From an uncultured Prochlorococcus sp. (lineage in GTDB: Bacteria; Cyanobacteriota; Cyanobacteriia; PCC-6307; Cyanobiaceae): a stretch of DNA of 47,672 bases. Location: contig CACLFQ010000005.1 in assembly GCA_902606255.1 (NCBI GenBank), positions 1 to 47,672 on the forward strand. Direction: 5' to 3'. The notes below the pieces were generated by a model. That model was not told where the DNA came from, ran no database searches, and saw only the letters and a program-made list of their open reading frames with translations. Each line of letters starts with the position of its first letter. Within the stretch, counting starts at the first letter, position 1. Made by a program: the position numbers and the translations under genes. Of this stretch, positions 1 to 9,800 are shown piece after piece.

Positions 1-295
1 TTAAAAGTTATGAATTTGAGTGATTTGGTTATTGCTTTAAGGCCAGAAGTACAACCAGGAGAATCACTCAATATAAAAATCGTGAGAGAAGGCAAAGAAA
101 AAAATGCAAGGTATTGGATATTTAGATGACGGCACAATGGTTGTTATTGATGAGGCAAAGAATTTTGTTGGAAGCAGATTAGACATTGTCATCACAGGAG
201 CATTACAAACTCCCACTGGAAGGATGGTCTTTGGAAAACTAATAAATAATCCTGAGTCAAACAAATCTTTTAAATCACCAGCGACACAGGGCTAA
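1..295 (+). CDS. PIN/TRAM-domain protein, C-terminal part, 5'-truncated by window edge and frameshifted at an A7 run (98-104)
   Basis: Frame 1 reads LKVMNLSDLVIALRPEVQPGESLNIKIVREGKEKN, then frame 2 continues MQGIGYLDDGTMVVIDEAKNFVGSRLDIVITGALQTPTGRMVFGKL. This matches the TRAM-domain end of cyanobacterial PIN/TRAM proteins. Confidence 0.7.
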
Positions 296-335
296 ATCTA
301 GCTAGAATCAGTTCAATCTTAATTTCGTGATACAA

Positions 336-1000
336 ATGACTGTATCTGCTCCTTATTACGGCGAAAACACCGTTATGAGGACCCCACCCCCTGATCTTCC
401 CTCTCTTTTACTGAAAGAGCGAATTGTTTATCTTGGTTTACCATTATTTTCAGATGATGATGCGAAAAGACAACTAGGAATGGATGTTACTGAGCTAATT
501 ATTGCTCAACTACTTTATCTAGAGTTTGAGGATCCAGAAAAAAACCAATCTATTTCTATATCAACTCAACAGGGACAAGTTGGTACACTGGTGACGCAGT
601 TGGTTTTGAAACAGAAGCTTTCGCTATCTGCGACACAATAAGCTACATTAAGCCTCCAGTACACACAATATGTATCGGACAAGCAATGGGGACTGCTGCG
701 GTTATTCTTTCATCTGGCACAAAAGGGCAAAGAGCTGCTCTTCCCCATGCTTCTATTGTTTTACATCAACCTATTAGCGGAGCAAGAGGCCAAGCAACCG
801 ATATCCAAATAAGAGCTGAAGAAGTTTTGAAAAATAAAAGATCAATGCTGGAGATTCTATCTCGTAATACTGGGAAGACTATAGAAGAACTCTCAAAAGA
901 CTCTGACAGGATGAGTTATCTCAACCCCCAAGAAGCCCTAGATTATGGAGTTATCGATAGAATACTAACAAGTCAAAAAGATTTACCAAATAAAATTTAA
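336..1000 (+). CDS. clpR: ClpR-like (ClpP-family) subunit lacking the catalytic Ser, frameshifted at an A7 run (538-544)
   Basis: ORFs 327-641 and 686-1000 are two halves of one ClpP-family protein. Restoring frame at gaaaaaaacc gives DPEK(K)PIYFYINSTGTSWYTGDAVGFETEAFAICDTISYIKPPVHTICIGQAMGTAAVILSSG. It has GQAMGTAA where ClpP has LAASMGAF. Confidence 0.8.
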
Positions 1001-1024
1001 CCCTCACAAAACTATTTTAAAATC

Positions 1025-1636
1025 ATGCCAATAGGAACTCCAAGCGTGCCTTATAGACTTCCCGGAAGTCAATACGAAAGATGGGTTGACATATATACAA
1101 GACTAGGTGTCGAAAGAATTCTTTTTCTTGGACAAGAAGTGAATGATGGTGTTGCTAATAGCCTTGTAGCACAAATGCTTTATCTAGATTCTGATGACAA
1201 TTCCAAACCTATCTACCTATATATAAACAGCCCAGGAGGATCAGTTACTGCTGGCTTGGCTATATATGACACTATCAAATATGTAAAAAGTGATGTAGTA
1301 ACCATATGCGTAGGTCTCGCAGCCTCAATGGGAGCGTTCCTATTGGCCGCTGGCACAAAAGGTAAAAGAGTTGCTTTGCCTCATAGCAGAATAATGATTC
1401 ATCAACCCCTAGGAGGGACATCTCAACGCCAAGCAAGTGATATTGAAATTGAAGCTAAGGAAATTTTAAGAATTAAAGATATGTTAAATATGTCTATGGC
1501 AGATATGACAGGCCAATCATTTGAGAAAATTGAAAAGGATACTGATAGAGATTATTTTCTAAGTGCGGAAGAAGCAAAAAACTATGGCCTAATTGATAGA
1601 GTAATCACTCATCCAAGCGAAGCTAATCAGTCTTAA
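1025..1636 (+). CDS. clpP: ATP-dependent Clp protease proteolytic subunit (clpP3-like, active-site Ser present)
   Basis: [39 protein letters not shown] and [12 protein letters not shown] motifs; adjacent to clpR. Confidence 0.93.
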   Translation: MPIGTPSVPYRLPGSQYERWVDIYTRLGVERILFLGQEVNDGVANSLVAQMLYLDSDDNSKPIYLYINSPGGSVTAGLAIYDTIKYVKSDVVTICVGLAASMGAFLLAAGTKGKRVALPHSRIMIHQPLGGTSQRQASDIEIEAKEILRIKDMLNMSMADMTGQSFEKIEKDTDRDYFLSAEEAKNYGLIDRVITHPSEANQS

Positions 1637-1746
1637 ATTTTCTAAATAAATATTTTAATTTTAATTTTTAAATTAATAATTTTTTGGTTTATTTACACCT
1701 TTAATGTCTAAAATATTAATTATTAAATGTAAAGAAGCTACGACTA

Positions 1747-2736
1747 ATGACCCAACTCTTTTACGACACAGATGCTGATCTAAGTCTTTTAAATAATAAA
1801 ACAATAGCGATTATTGGATATGGTTCACAAGGTCATGCTCATGCCCTAAACCTTAAAGATAGCGGTATTGATGTAATTGTCGGATTATATAAAGGAAGTA
1901 AGTCTGAAAGCAAAGCTATTAACGATGGTCTACAAGTGTTTAGCGTTTCTGAAGCTTGCGAAAAAGCAGACTGGATTATGATTCTCCTCCCAGATGAGTT
2001 TCAGAAAGATGTTTACCTTAAAGAAATAGAACCAAACTTAAAAGAAGGAAAGATATTAAGTTTTGCTCATGGCTTTAATATTAGATTCGGACTTATCAAA
2101 CCTCCTAGTTTTGTGGATGTTGTAATGATTGCCCCAAAAGGGCCTGGACACACAGTTCGTTGGGAATATCAGAATGGTCAAGGTGTTCCTGCATTGTTCG
2201 CAGTTGAGCAGGATTATTCTGGAAGTGCAAGATCATTGGCGATGGCTTACGCTAAAGGGATTGGAGGAACGCGAGCTGGGATACTTGAAACAAATTTCAA
2301 AGAAGAAACAGAAACTGATTTATTTGGAGAACAAGCCGTTCTATGCGGGGGCTTATCTGAACTAGTCAAATCAGGTTTCGAAACTCTTGTAGAGGCAGGA
2401 TATCAACCGGAACTTGCCTACTTTGAATGCTTACATGAAGTTAAGCTAATTGTTGATCTAATGGTTAAGGGAGGCTTATCTCAAATGAGAGATTCTATTT
2501 CAAATACAGCAGAATATGGAGATTATGTAAGCGGTAAAAGACTCATAAATAGCGATACAAAGAAAGAAATGCAGAAAATCCTAAAAGATATTCAAAATGG
2601 CACTTTCGCTAAGAATTTTGTAGAGGAATGCGAAAAAAATAAACCATTAATGACAAAATTAAGAGAAGAAAACTCCAAACATGAAATTGAGAAAGTAGGC
2701 AAAGGGTTGCGCTCTATGTTCAGTTGGCTGAAATAA
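1747..2736 (+). CDS. ilvC: Ketol-acid reductoisomerase
   Basis: [87 protein letters not shown]. Confidence 0.97.
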   Translation: MTQLFYDTDADLSLLNNKTIAIIGYGSQGHAHALNLKDSGIDVIVGLYKGSKSESKAINDGLQVFSVSEACEKADWIMILLPDEFQKDVYLKEIEPNLKEGKILSFAHGFNIRFGLIKPPSFVDVVMIAPKGPGHTVRWEYQNGQGVPALFAVEQDYSGSARSLAMAYAKGIGGTRAGILETNFKEETETDLFGEQAVLCGGLSELVKSGFETLVEAGYQPELAYFECLHEVKLIVDLMVKGGLSQMRDSISNTAEYGDYVSGKRLINSDTKKEMQKILKDIQNGTFAKNFVEECEKNKPLMTKLREENSKHEIEKVGKGLRSMFSWLK

Positions 2737-3749
2737 ATTTATTTTTAATATTTCTTGGATCAATTGGCTTTGATTTATTAATAGGTGATCCAAGATTTTT
2801 AATCCACCCTGTTCAAGTAATTGGCCTTTATATAAAAAAAATATCTGATTATCTTATTAATAATATTGGAGAAAATAAAAATATATTATTTTGGGGCGGT
2901 CTCATAGTAGCTATATCCACAATTGGAATGAGTTTTGTTTTAGGAAAATTGATAGAACTTAGTTATGTGCAATCAACAAATAATTTTTTTAGTGGATTAT
3001 TAATTTTTTTGGGACTTTCAAGTTGTATTGCAACTAAGGGACTTATTTCAAGTGTGAAAGAAATTGCAGAGCTAATAGAACGCAAAGAAATTAATGACCA
3101 AAATAAGAGAATAATCAAAGAGAAGGTCCAAAGAATAGTAAGTAGGGATGTAAGTGCATCTTCTACAGAACATCTTTTAAGATCAAGTTCAGAGAGTCTT
3201 ACTGAAAATTCTGTTGATGGAATATTTGGGCCATTATTTTGGATTTTTATTGGAATTATTTTTATGAAATTTTCAATTTTTCTACCAGGACCTTTGTCAC
3301 TTGGTTTTTCTTATAAAGCCATAAGTACTTTAGATTCAATGATAGGTTACAAATATGATTATTTTAGATATTTAGGTTTTTTCAGTGCAAAAATCGAAGA
3401 TATTTTTACGTTTGTTCCTTCTAGATTAGTTTTAATAACATTACCTCTAGTTAGTTCCAAAGTTAATGAGTATAGATCAATCATAAGAAAAAGCTATCTT
3501 GATGGTAAAAAATATGATTCGCCTAATGCTGGGATTTCAGAAGCTATATTTGCTTATATTTCTGGTATTAAATTGGGTGGAAAAAGTAAATATAAAAATG
3601 AGATTATTGAAAAGCCATTGATCAATGCGAATGGGGATAATTGCACTGGAGAGAAAATTAAATTAATTTGTCAATTAATTTTGAGATTACAATTTTTATG
3701 GATAATAATTTTTATCTTAATTTTTTTTATAATTTCGACTTTAATTTAA
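2724..3749 (+). CDS. cobD: Cobalamin biosynthesis protein CobD/CbiB
   Basis: TTG start overlapping the ilvC 3' end; [73 protein letters not shown]. Confidence 0.93.
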   Translation: MAEINLFLIFLGSIGFDLLIGDPRFLIHPVQVIGLYIKKISDYLINNIGENKNILFWGGLIVAISTIGMSFVLGKLIELSYVQSTNNFFSGLLIFLGLSSCIATKGLISSVKEIAELIERKEINDQNKRIIKEKVQRIVSRDVSASSTEHLLRSSSESLTENSVDGIFGPLFWIFIGIIFMKFSIFLPGPLSLGFSYKAISTLDSMIGYKYDYFRYLGFFSAKIEDIFTFVPSRLVLITLPLVSSKVNEYRSIIRKSYLDGKKYDSPNAGISEAIFAYISGIKLGGKSKYKNEIIEKPLINANGDNCTGEKIKLICQLILRLQFLWIIIFILIFFIISTLI

Positions 3750-3794
3750 TAATAAATTAGTTTTAAAATTACTAAAATAAATAATAAAAAATCT

Positions 3795-4040
3795 ATGCAA
3801 GAAAACGGCTCTCCAATTGAAAATCAAAATGGTGATTTTACTAATACATCATCAACTGATAATGAATACTCAAAATGGGTAGACAATCAGGGAGATGAAG
3901 TAAAGAATGTTTTTGGATTTAATAGCAGTGCTGAACTTGTAAATGGAAGAGCAGCAATGATCGGATTCTTAATGCTCATATTAACCGAGTTAGTTTTTAG
4001 CGGCAGACCTGTTACTTCTTCAATTTTTGGTATTAATTAA
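3795..4040 (+). CDS. High light-inducible (Hli/chlorophyll a/b-binding-like) protein
   Basis: C-terminal ELVNGRAAMIGFLMLILTELVFSG, the Hli/LHC helix motif. Confidence 0.85.
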   Translation: MQENGSPIENQNGDFTNTSSTDNEYSKWVDNQGDEVKNVFGFNSSAELVNGRAAMIGFLMLILTELVFSGRPVTSSIFGIN

Positions 4041-4042
4041 AA

Positions 4043-4255
4043 ATGGAAGCAAAAAAATCTAATCCAATAAAAGTATTCTTATACATATCTTTATGGGTAA
4101 TTATTTGGGGCACTTTAGGATCTTTGATCGATTTTCCTCTATATAAAAATAAAATCTACTTAGAAGGAAGCATATATCAATATCTTACTTTCACAGTTAC
4201 AGCTATGATTTCTATTATATCTGCAAAGTTTTTTTATAAGAAAATTGATTTATAA
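4043..4255 (+). CDS. Conserved hypothetical small membrane protein (two predicted TM segments)
   Basis: 70 aa ORF immediately after the Hli gene; hydrophobic segments VFLYISLWVIIWGTLGSLI and YLTFTVTAMISIISAKFF. Confidence 0.6.
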   Translation: MEAKKSNPIKVFLYISLWVIIWGTLGSLIDFPLYKNKIYLEGSIYQYLTFTVTAMISIISAKFFYKKIDL

Positions 4256-4507
4256 AAACTTGTACCTAAATTTCTTAATAATTTTTGCTGGTTCTTTACT
4301 CTCATTGGACTCGTAAAGTATCCACTGATGTGTCTCAGTATCATGATCACAACCATAATTTCCAGAAAGGTTATCGTAGCTTGAAAGATATGAATGACAA
4401 TTTTGGTCTGCCTCAAAAGCAGAGTCATAACCTGTTAGAAAATATATCAAAAATAGAACAGTTATTAACAAAAAAAATACTTGAGAAACTAAATTAACTA
4501 CCTTCAT
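4250..4507 (-). CDS. Hypothetical small protein with N-terminal TM segment and two Cys
   Basis: MKVVNLVSQVFFLLITVLFLIYFLTG followed by a polar C-rich tail (NCHSY...YGCDHD). Confidence 0.55.
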   Translation of the reverse strand: MKVVNLVSQVFFLLITVLFLIYFLTGYDSAFEADQNCHSYLSSYDNLSGNYGCDHDTETHQWILYESNESKEPAKIIKKFRYKFL

Positions 4508-4568
4508 AAGATATTCTAAAATTTAAATATATCATCTAATAATATTTTTCGATCTAAAAAAAATATAG

Positions 4569-4820
4569 CTAACGACCAACATTAAATACAAAGTCATGGA
4601 AATCTTGATTCTTTAAATACAGGATGACTAGCAATACTAAAATCATATTTAAGCCTATTACTATTGATCCAAAAATATTTATTTGTTTTTTACCAGGCAA
4701 AGTGTAGGTAAATTTCTTGCCTTTAAGAAAACCAGCTAAGCCTTTTTTTTCTTTTTTTGTTTCTTTTATTTGAGTATTTTGAGTATTATTAACTTCATTA
4801 TCAGAAAAACCTTTTACCAT
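4569..4820 (-). CDS. Hypothetical small membrane protein
   Basis: 83 aa; polar N-terminus, then IVIGLNMILVLLVILYL TM segment. Confidence 0.5.
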   Translation of the reverse strand: MVKGFSDNEVNNTQNTQIKETKKEKKGLAGFLKGKKFTYTLPGKKQINIFGSIVIGLNMILVLLVILYLKNQDFHDFVFNVGR

Positions 4821-4874
4821 TACAAATTAAATAATAAATTTATAATATTCCAAAAAAAAAAATTATTTTAATAA

Positions 4875-5186
4875 TTAACAATTTTTAATCACATATGGGA
4901 TCATTAATGAAATTCTCTCATTTGAGGAATTATTAAAAAAATAAGCTTCAATAATTTCCGTTTGCAGCCCCAATAAACTAGATTGACATTTGAATCTTTT
5001 TTGGTCAAATACTACTAATTGAAGTATTTCTATTTCAGAAACTAATTCTTTACAAACTTGGGATCGAGAATCTTTAAAACAATCACTAGATTGTTTTAAA
5101 ATTTTAGACTTTGTTGGTATTGTTTCTGCCATAAGGAAATTTGATAATAATAAAAATTTTAAGAATAAAATAGTTAAAAATTTCAT
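4875..5186 (-). CDS. Hypothetical secreted protein (signal peptide, several Cys)
   Basis: MKFLTILFLKFLLLSNFLMAETIPT signal-like N-terminus; Cys at SSDCF, QVCKEL, FKCQS, KNC. Confidence 0.55.
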   Translation of the reverse strand: MKFLTILFLKFLLLSNFLMAETIPTKSKILKQSSDCFKDSRSQVCKELVSEIEILQLVVFDQKRFKCQSSLLGLQTEIIEAYFFNNSSNERISLMIPYVIKNC

Positions 5187-5262
5187 TACATTTTATGATT
5201 TCAAAATTTTGGATACTTCGGCAGGAGTTTTGGTCATTGAGCTAATTGCATTTTATTGCGAT

Positions 5263-5289
5263 TAAAAAAAAAGATGCCCTAAAAGAGCA
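5263..5289 (-). terminator. Putative intrinsic terminator of the HU gene
   Basis: Minus strand reads tgctc-tttta-gggca-tc followed by a T8-9 tract, just downstream of the HU stop codon. Confidence 0.5.
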
Positions 5290-5323
5290 CCTGGTTATTA
5301 AGGGAAGAAATAGATTAAAAAGA

Positions 5324-5599
5324 TTACCCTTGAACTCTATCCTTAAAAAGTTTACCTGCAGAGAATGTTGGAACTCTTTTAGCAGGTATTGCTATTTTTT
5401 CGCCTGTCTTAGGGTTTAATCCCTGTCTTGCAGAACGATCTCTTGGTTCGAAAGAACCAAATCCTAGTAAAGAGACTTTTTTGCCTTCCACTACTGAATC
5501 AACAATAGTTTCAATAGCTGCATCAACAACTAAAGAAACATCCGTTTTTGTGAGCTCTGTACGAGCTGCAACAAGATTTACTAAATCAGCTTTGTTCAT
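5324..5599 (-). CDS. hup: DNA-binding protein HU
   Basis: MNKADLVNLVAARTELTKTDVSLVVDAAIETIVDSVVEGKKVSLLGFGSFEPRDRSARQGLNPKTGEKIAIPAKRVPTFSAGKLFKD. Confidence 0.97.
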   Translation of the reverse strand: MNKADLVNLVAARTELTKTDVSLVVDAAIETIVDSVVEGKKVSLLGFGSFEPRDRSARQGLNPKTGEKIAIPAKRVPTFSAGKLFKDRVQG

Positions 5600-6226
5600 T
5601 GAAATTTAAATTAAAGCAAAGGTTTAAAAAAAAAAGATTTAAATCGAGTTTTAAACCTCGAACCTCCACATCATATGGAGCAAATACAAATACGGCAACC
5701 GAAAATGCCGGCGGCGCAAAGCTTTATACAAATTTTAGGGACATTTTTAGCAACATTATTTATTTTTATTGCTGCGCTTTTTTCTTTTATAAAAAATAGG
5801 CTCTTCATTTATAGAACAGCTAAAAGCATTGGTAGCACTAGATTTAGCCTTAAAAAATCTAACTACATTTAGCAAAGGGGGAAAATGTCGAAGGGGGATG
5901 AATTTAAGAATTTGAGCTATTTATTATGTTTTATTAATTTTCAGATATATTTCCTTCTCATCACATGAAACAGCATAATTTGTATTTTGAAATCAAGAAA
6001 AATCTGGTTTTCTAATTATTAAACTTTCTCTCTAAATCGTTTTATGCACTGAGCAGATGGTTGAAGAAATTGTAATTAATTATAAAATCAATACTCTCCA
6101 AGATTTAATAAAGTTGATTAGTGAAGCCTTAAATTTGAGTTTTTTTTTTAATTTTGCATCTATTATTCACATATCAGTAATTTAATAAATTATCTCAATA
6201 TTTAACTAACCAATGATAAAGAGAAA

Positions 6227-8260
6227 GTGATTCATCTCAATAAAGGTAAACCATTTCCTTTAGGGAGTTCTCTAACTTCACAAGGGGTTAATTTTTCCTT
6301 AATAGCCACCAATGCAGAATATGTAGAAATCTTATTGTTTGAGAAAGAGGACTCTATTTCCCCAAAAAGTATATTCAAATTAGATCAGACTCATAATAAA
6401 GGTCCTTACTGGCATGCGGAAATAAAAAATCTAGATGAAGGTTGTATTTATGCTTTTAGAGTAAAACAAAAAAATAATGAAATTAATAATAACTATGAAA
6501 AAAAAGTATTACTTGATCCATGTTCAAGGGGCATTACCGGATGGGGAAGTTATAAAAGAGAAAATGCATTAAAAACGGAAGAAAATACTAATTCTTGTCT
6601 TAAAAGCGTTGTTTGCGATAGGAAATTATTTAATTTCAAGGATTATCCAAGACCGAAACATTCTTGGGAAGAAACAATTATTTATGAACTCCATATCAAA
6701 GCTTTCACCGAATCAACTGATAAAGATGAAAGTAGTTTTAAGAAATTTTTTAAAAAAATTCCTTATCTCAAAGAACTGGGTATTACAACAATTGAATTAC
6801 TTCCAATTTTTTGTTTTGATCCTACTGATGCCCCAAATGGTCTAAAAAATTTTTGGGGTTATAGTCCAATCAATTGGTTTACTCCGCATTTTGAATATCT
6901 TTCGAATGAATCCGCCGAAAAGAATAGAGAGGAATTTAGAAGATTTGTAGAGGAATGTCATAAAGCAGACATTGAAGTCATCTTAGATGTTGTATACAAT
7001 CACACTTCCGAAGGTGATTCAAAAGGGCCAGCAATATCTTGGAAAGGTATAGATGAAAATCTTTATTACTTTATTGGAAGAGATAAAAATTATCAGGACG
7101 TCTCCGGATGTGGTAATACTATTGCAGCAAACAGAGGATTAGTTAGAAAACTAATAATTGAATCATTAAAATGTTGGGCGAGTGAATTAGGAGTTGATGG
7201 TTTTAGATTTGATTTAGGAATTGCCCTATCAAGAGGAGAAAATCTTTCACCGCTTGATAATCCTCCAATTTTTGAAGATATAGAATGTGAACCAGAACTT
7301 ATTGATATCAAGTTCATAAGTGAGCCATGGGATTGTGGCGGTTTATATAAATTAGGTGATTTCCCATCTAAGAATACTTTCACTTGGAATGGTCATTTTA
7401 GAGATGACTTGCGGAGATTTTGGAAGGGGGATAAAGATACAGCTTGGAATATGAGCGATAAAATAGAAGGGACACCATCTATTTATAAAGAAGATAATAT
7501 TTTCCCAAAATCAATAAATTTTATTACTTCACATGATGGATTCACTCTAAAAGATTTAGTAACTTTCAATAGAAAACATAATTTTGCCAATAGAGAACAA
7601 AATAGAGATGGTGATAACCATAACAATTCTTGGAATCATGGTAAAGAGGGACCAACTACAAACTTATTAATTAATGATTTAAGAAAAAGACAACAAAAAA
7701 ATCTTATTCTTAGTTTACTTATATCTAAAGGTGTTCCAATGATACTTATGGGTGACGAGATAGGAAGGTCACAAGGCGGTAACAATAATTCTTGGTGCCA
7801 AAATAATTTATTGGGCTGGATGAATTGGGAACATGGTCAACAAGATTTGGAATTATTAGAATATTTTAAATACGTTATAAAAATCCGAAAAAAACTAATA
7901 AACATTTTTAATCCATCATCCTTCCCTAATAATCAATCCAATGAAAATATTCCAAGATATCATTGGCATGGAACAAAGTTAGATAGACCCGATTGGAGTA
8001 GTTGGTCACACACAGTTGCCTTTAGCATTAACAAAGGCAATAATAATCCGCTGGTCTGGATAGGTTTAAATGCATATTCAAAAAGTATCGATTTCTCCTT
8101 ACCGAAATGTAAATATAATTGGTTAAAAGTTATTGACACTAGCGTGTCTGAGATTTTCAAACCCTTAACTATTAATCAAAAATCTGTTTCAATAAAGAGT
8201 AGAAGCTCTTTATTAATCATTTCAGAAGAAGTATTTGGAACAAAAAACAATATATTCTAA
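6227..8260 (+). CDS. glgX: Glycogen debranching enzyme / isoamylase (GH13)
   Basis: KGKPFPLGSSLTSQGVNFSLIATNAE; IYELHIKAFT; EVILDVVYNHTSEG; VDGFRFDLGIALSR; FITSHDGFTLKDLV; GDEIGRSQGGNNNSWCQ. Confidence 0.93.
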   Translation: MIHLNKGKPFPLGSSLTSQGVNFSLIATNAEYVEILLFEKEDSISPKSIFKLDQTHNKGPYWHAEIKNLDEGCIYAFRVKQKNNEINNNYEKKVLLDPCSRGITGWGSYKRENALKTEENTNSCLKSVVCDRKLFNFKDYPRPKHSWEETIIYELHIKAFTESTDKDESSFKKFFKKIPYLKELGITTIELLPIFCFDPTDAPNGLKNFWGYSPINWFTPHFEYLSNESAEKNREEFRRFVEECHKADIEVILDVVYNHTSEGDSKGPAISWKGIDENLYYFIGRDKNYQDVSGCGNTIAANRGLVRKLIIESLKCWASELGVDGFRFDLGIALSRGENLSPLDNPPIFEDIECEPELIDIKFISEPWDCGGLYKLGDFPSKNTFTWNGHFRDDLRRFWKGDKDTAWNMSDKIEGTPSIYKEDNIFPKSINFITSHDGFTLKDLVTFNRKHNFANREQNRDGDNHNNSWNHGKEGPTTNLLINDLRKRQQKNLILSLLISKGVPMILMGDEIGRSQGGNNNSWCQNNLLGWMNWEHGQQDLELLEYFKYVIKIRKKLINIFNPSSFPNNQSNENIPRYHWHGTKLDRPDWSSWSHTVAFSINKGNNNPLVWIGLNAYSKSIDFSLPKCKYNWLKVIDTSVSEIFKPLTINQKSVSIKSRSSLLIISEEVFGTKNNIF

Positions 8261-8261
8261 A

Positions 8262-8332
8262 AGCGGGCGGCGGGAATCGAACCCGCATCTTCAGCTTGGA
8301 AGGCTGAGGTTTTACCACTAAACCACGCCCGC
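8262..8332 (-). tRNA. tRNA-Gly(TCC)
   Basis: Reverse complement gcgggcgtggtttagtggtaaaacctcagccttccaagctgaagatgcgggttcgattcccgccgcccgct folds as a cloverleaf; anticodon loop cTTCCaa gives TCC. Confidence 0.96.
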
Positions 8333-8393
8333 ATTAAGTAATAGAATTACCATTGCAATAATACATTATCAAACAATCAACAAAGTAAAAAGA

Positions 8394-9791
8394 TTGGAAA
8401 ATTCACACTCGAAAAAAAATATTACTAGATCAACAACAAGATTAATGTTCTCTTATGGGCTAGGAGATGCAGGCACAGGTTTAGTCGCGACGCAATTTGG
8501 TTTTTTTCTGTTCAGATTCTTTATTTCCGCTGGTTTACCAGTAATAATTGCAGGTTCATTATTAATGTTAATAAAGATATGGGACGCAGTAAATGATCCG
8601 TTAATTGGATGGTTAAGTGATCGGACTAAATCAAGATGGGGGCCTAGAATCCCTTGGATGGTAGCAGCATCTGTTCCTCTTGGTTTCTCTTTAGCTGCGA
8701 TATGGTGGACACCCTCTGGTTCCGTGCTAACCAAGACTATTTACTATGCCATAATTTCTATAGTCGTAATGACTGCTTATACAAGTATTAATCTTCCTTT
8801 CGCAGCTTTATCTACTGAAATTTCTGAAAAAACAGCGATAAGAACAAGACTAAACGCATCTAGATTTACTGGCTCAATAATTGCAGGACTAACTGGTTTA
8901 ATAATTGCTGGAGTTGTATTAGGTTCTGAAGGATCCGCAAATAATGAATATTTTTTAATGGGTAAAATAAGTGGATGTATTGCAGTTGCTGCAACATTAA
9001 TTTCTTGTTGGGGATTGGCTCCATTTGCAAAAAAAGCACGAAGGCCTTCAGGAAAAGTGGAAGCTATAACACTTCAATTCAAAAGAATCTTCAGAAATAA
9101 AAAATTTCTAAAAGTTATTACGCTTTATATTCTTCTCTGGTGCGCCTTACAATTGATGCAAACTGTAGCTTTAATTTATGTAGAAGATGTACTGAACGTA
9201 CCATCATATATTGCGAAGTGGATCCCGATACCTTTCCAAATTAGCGCTTTAATGGGTTTACAAATATGGACCAGAGTATCAAATAAATTGAATAGGATTT
9301 CAGCTTTAAACTATGGAGCGATGATTTGGATTCTTTCATGTACGGCAACTTTGTTTTTACCTTCTTTATCTAGGGTTTCAGGAGTTGGGGATAATTTATT
9401 TCTAAATTCAGGAAATATAATTTTGTTCATTCTTTTAATTTTCATAATCTGTCTTATTGGTATTGGAGCTTCAACTGCTTTTCTTATCCCTTGGTCACTA
9501 CTTCCTGATGCAATAGATGAAGATCCAGAGAAACCAGCAGGACTATATACCGCTTGGATGGTACTTATTCAGAAGATTGGTATCGCGTTTAGTGTTCAAT
9601 TATTAGGATTTTTATTGTATTTATCTGGTTATCAATCATGCTTGGTTGATAAAGATGGTCTAGATATTATGGAACAATGCTACTCAGCACAATTAACTAT
9701 TAGATTATGTATTGGTTTTATACCCTCAATATTGGTAATAATTGGTCTTTTAATTATGAGAAAATGGGATCGAAAATTAATTACAAACTAA
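8394..9791 (+). CDS. MFS transporter, glycoside-pentoside-hexuronide (GPH/melibiose) type
   Basis: FSYGLGDAGTGLVATQFGFFLFRFF; KIWDAVNDPLIGWLSDRTKSRWGPRIPWM; about 12 hydrophobic segments. Confidence 0.85.
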   Translation: MENSHSKKNITRSTTRLMFSYGLGDAGTGLVATQFGFFLFRFFISAGLPVIIAGSLLMLIKIWDAVNDPLIGWLSDRTKSRWGPRIPWMVAASVPLGFSLAAIWWTPSGSVLTKTIYYAIISIVVMTAYTSINLPFAALSTEISEKTAIRTRLNASRFTGSIIAGLTGLIIAGVVLGSEGSANNEYFLMGKISGCIAVAATLISCWGLAPFAKKARRPSGKVEAITLQFKRIFRNKKFLKVITLYILLWCALQLMQTVALIYVEDVLNVPSYIAKWIPIPFQISALMGLQIWTRVSNKLNRISALNYGAMIWILSCTATLFLPSLSRVSGVGDNLFLNSGNIILFILLIFIICLIGIGASTAFLIPWSLLPDAIDEDPEKPAGLYTAWMVLIQKIGIAFSVQLLGFLLYLSGYQSCLVDKDGLDIMEQCYSAQLTIRLCIGFIPSILVIIGLLIMRKWDRKLITN

Positions 9792-9800
9792 TATAAAGAT

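Noticed and set aside
64-264. Minus-strand ORF of 66 aa
   Set aside because: Lies antisense to the PIN/TRAM C-terminus; no coding signature.
2129-2365. 78-aa ORF within ilvC
   Set aside because: Out-of-frame overlap with an intact ilvC.
4285-4497. Plus-strand ORF of 70 aa
   Set aside because: Antisense to the more protein-like 4250-4507 minus ORF; composition looks like a shadow frame.
5600-5720. tmRNA, SRP RNA or RNase P RNA as identity of the hup-adjacent structured segment
   Set aside because: None of the recognisable core sequences or tag-peptide codons for these RNAs were found.
5599-5872. ORFs 5599-5799 and 5675-5872 as genes
   Set aside because: Mutually overlapping, low-complexity, no recognised family, and starting within a run of small hairpins; a non-coding RNA or leader is at least as likely.
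6609-6845. ORFs inside glgX (6609-6845 +, 7093-7383 -, 7960-8160 -)
   Set aside because: Shadow frames of an intact, well-recognised GH13 gene.
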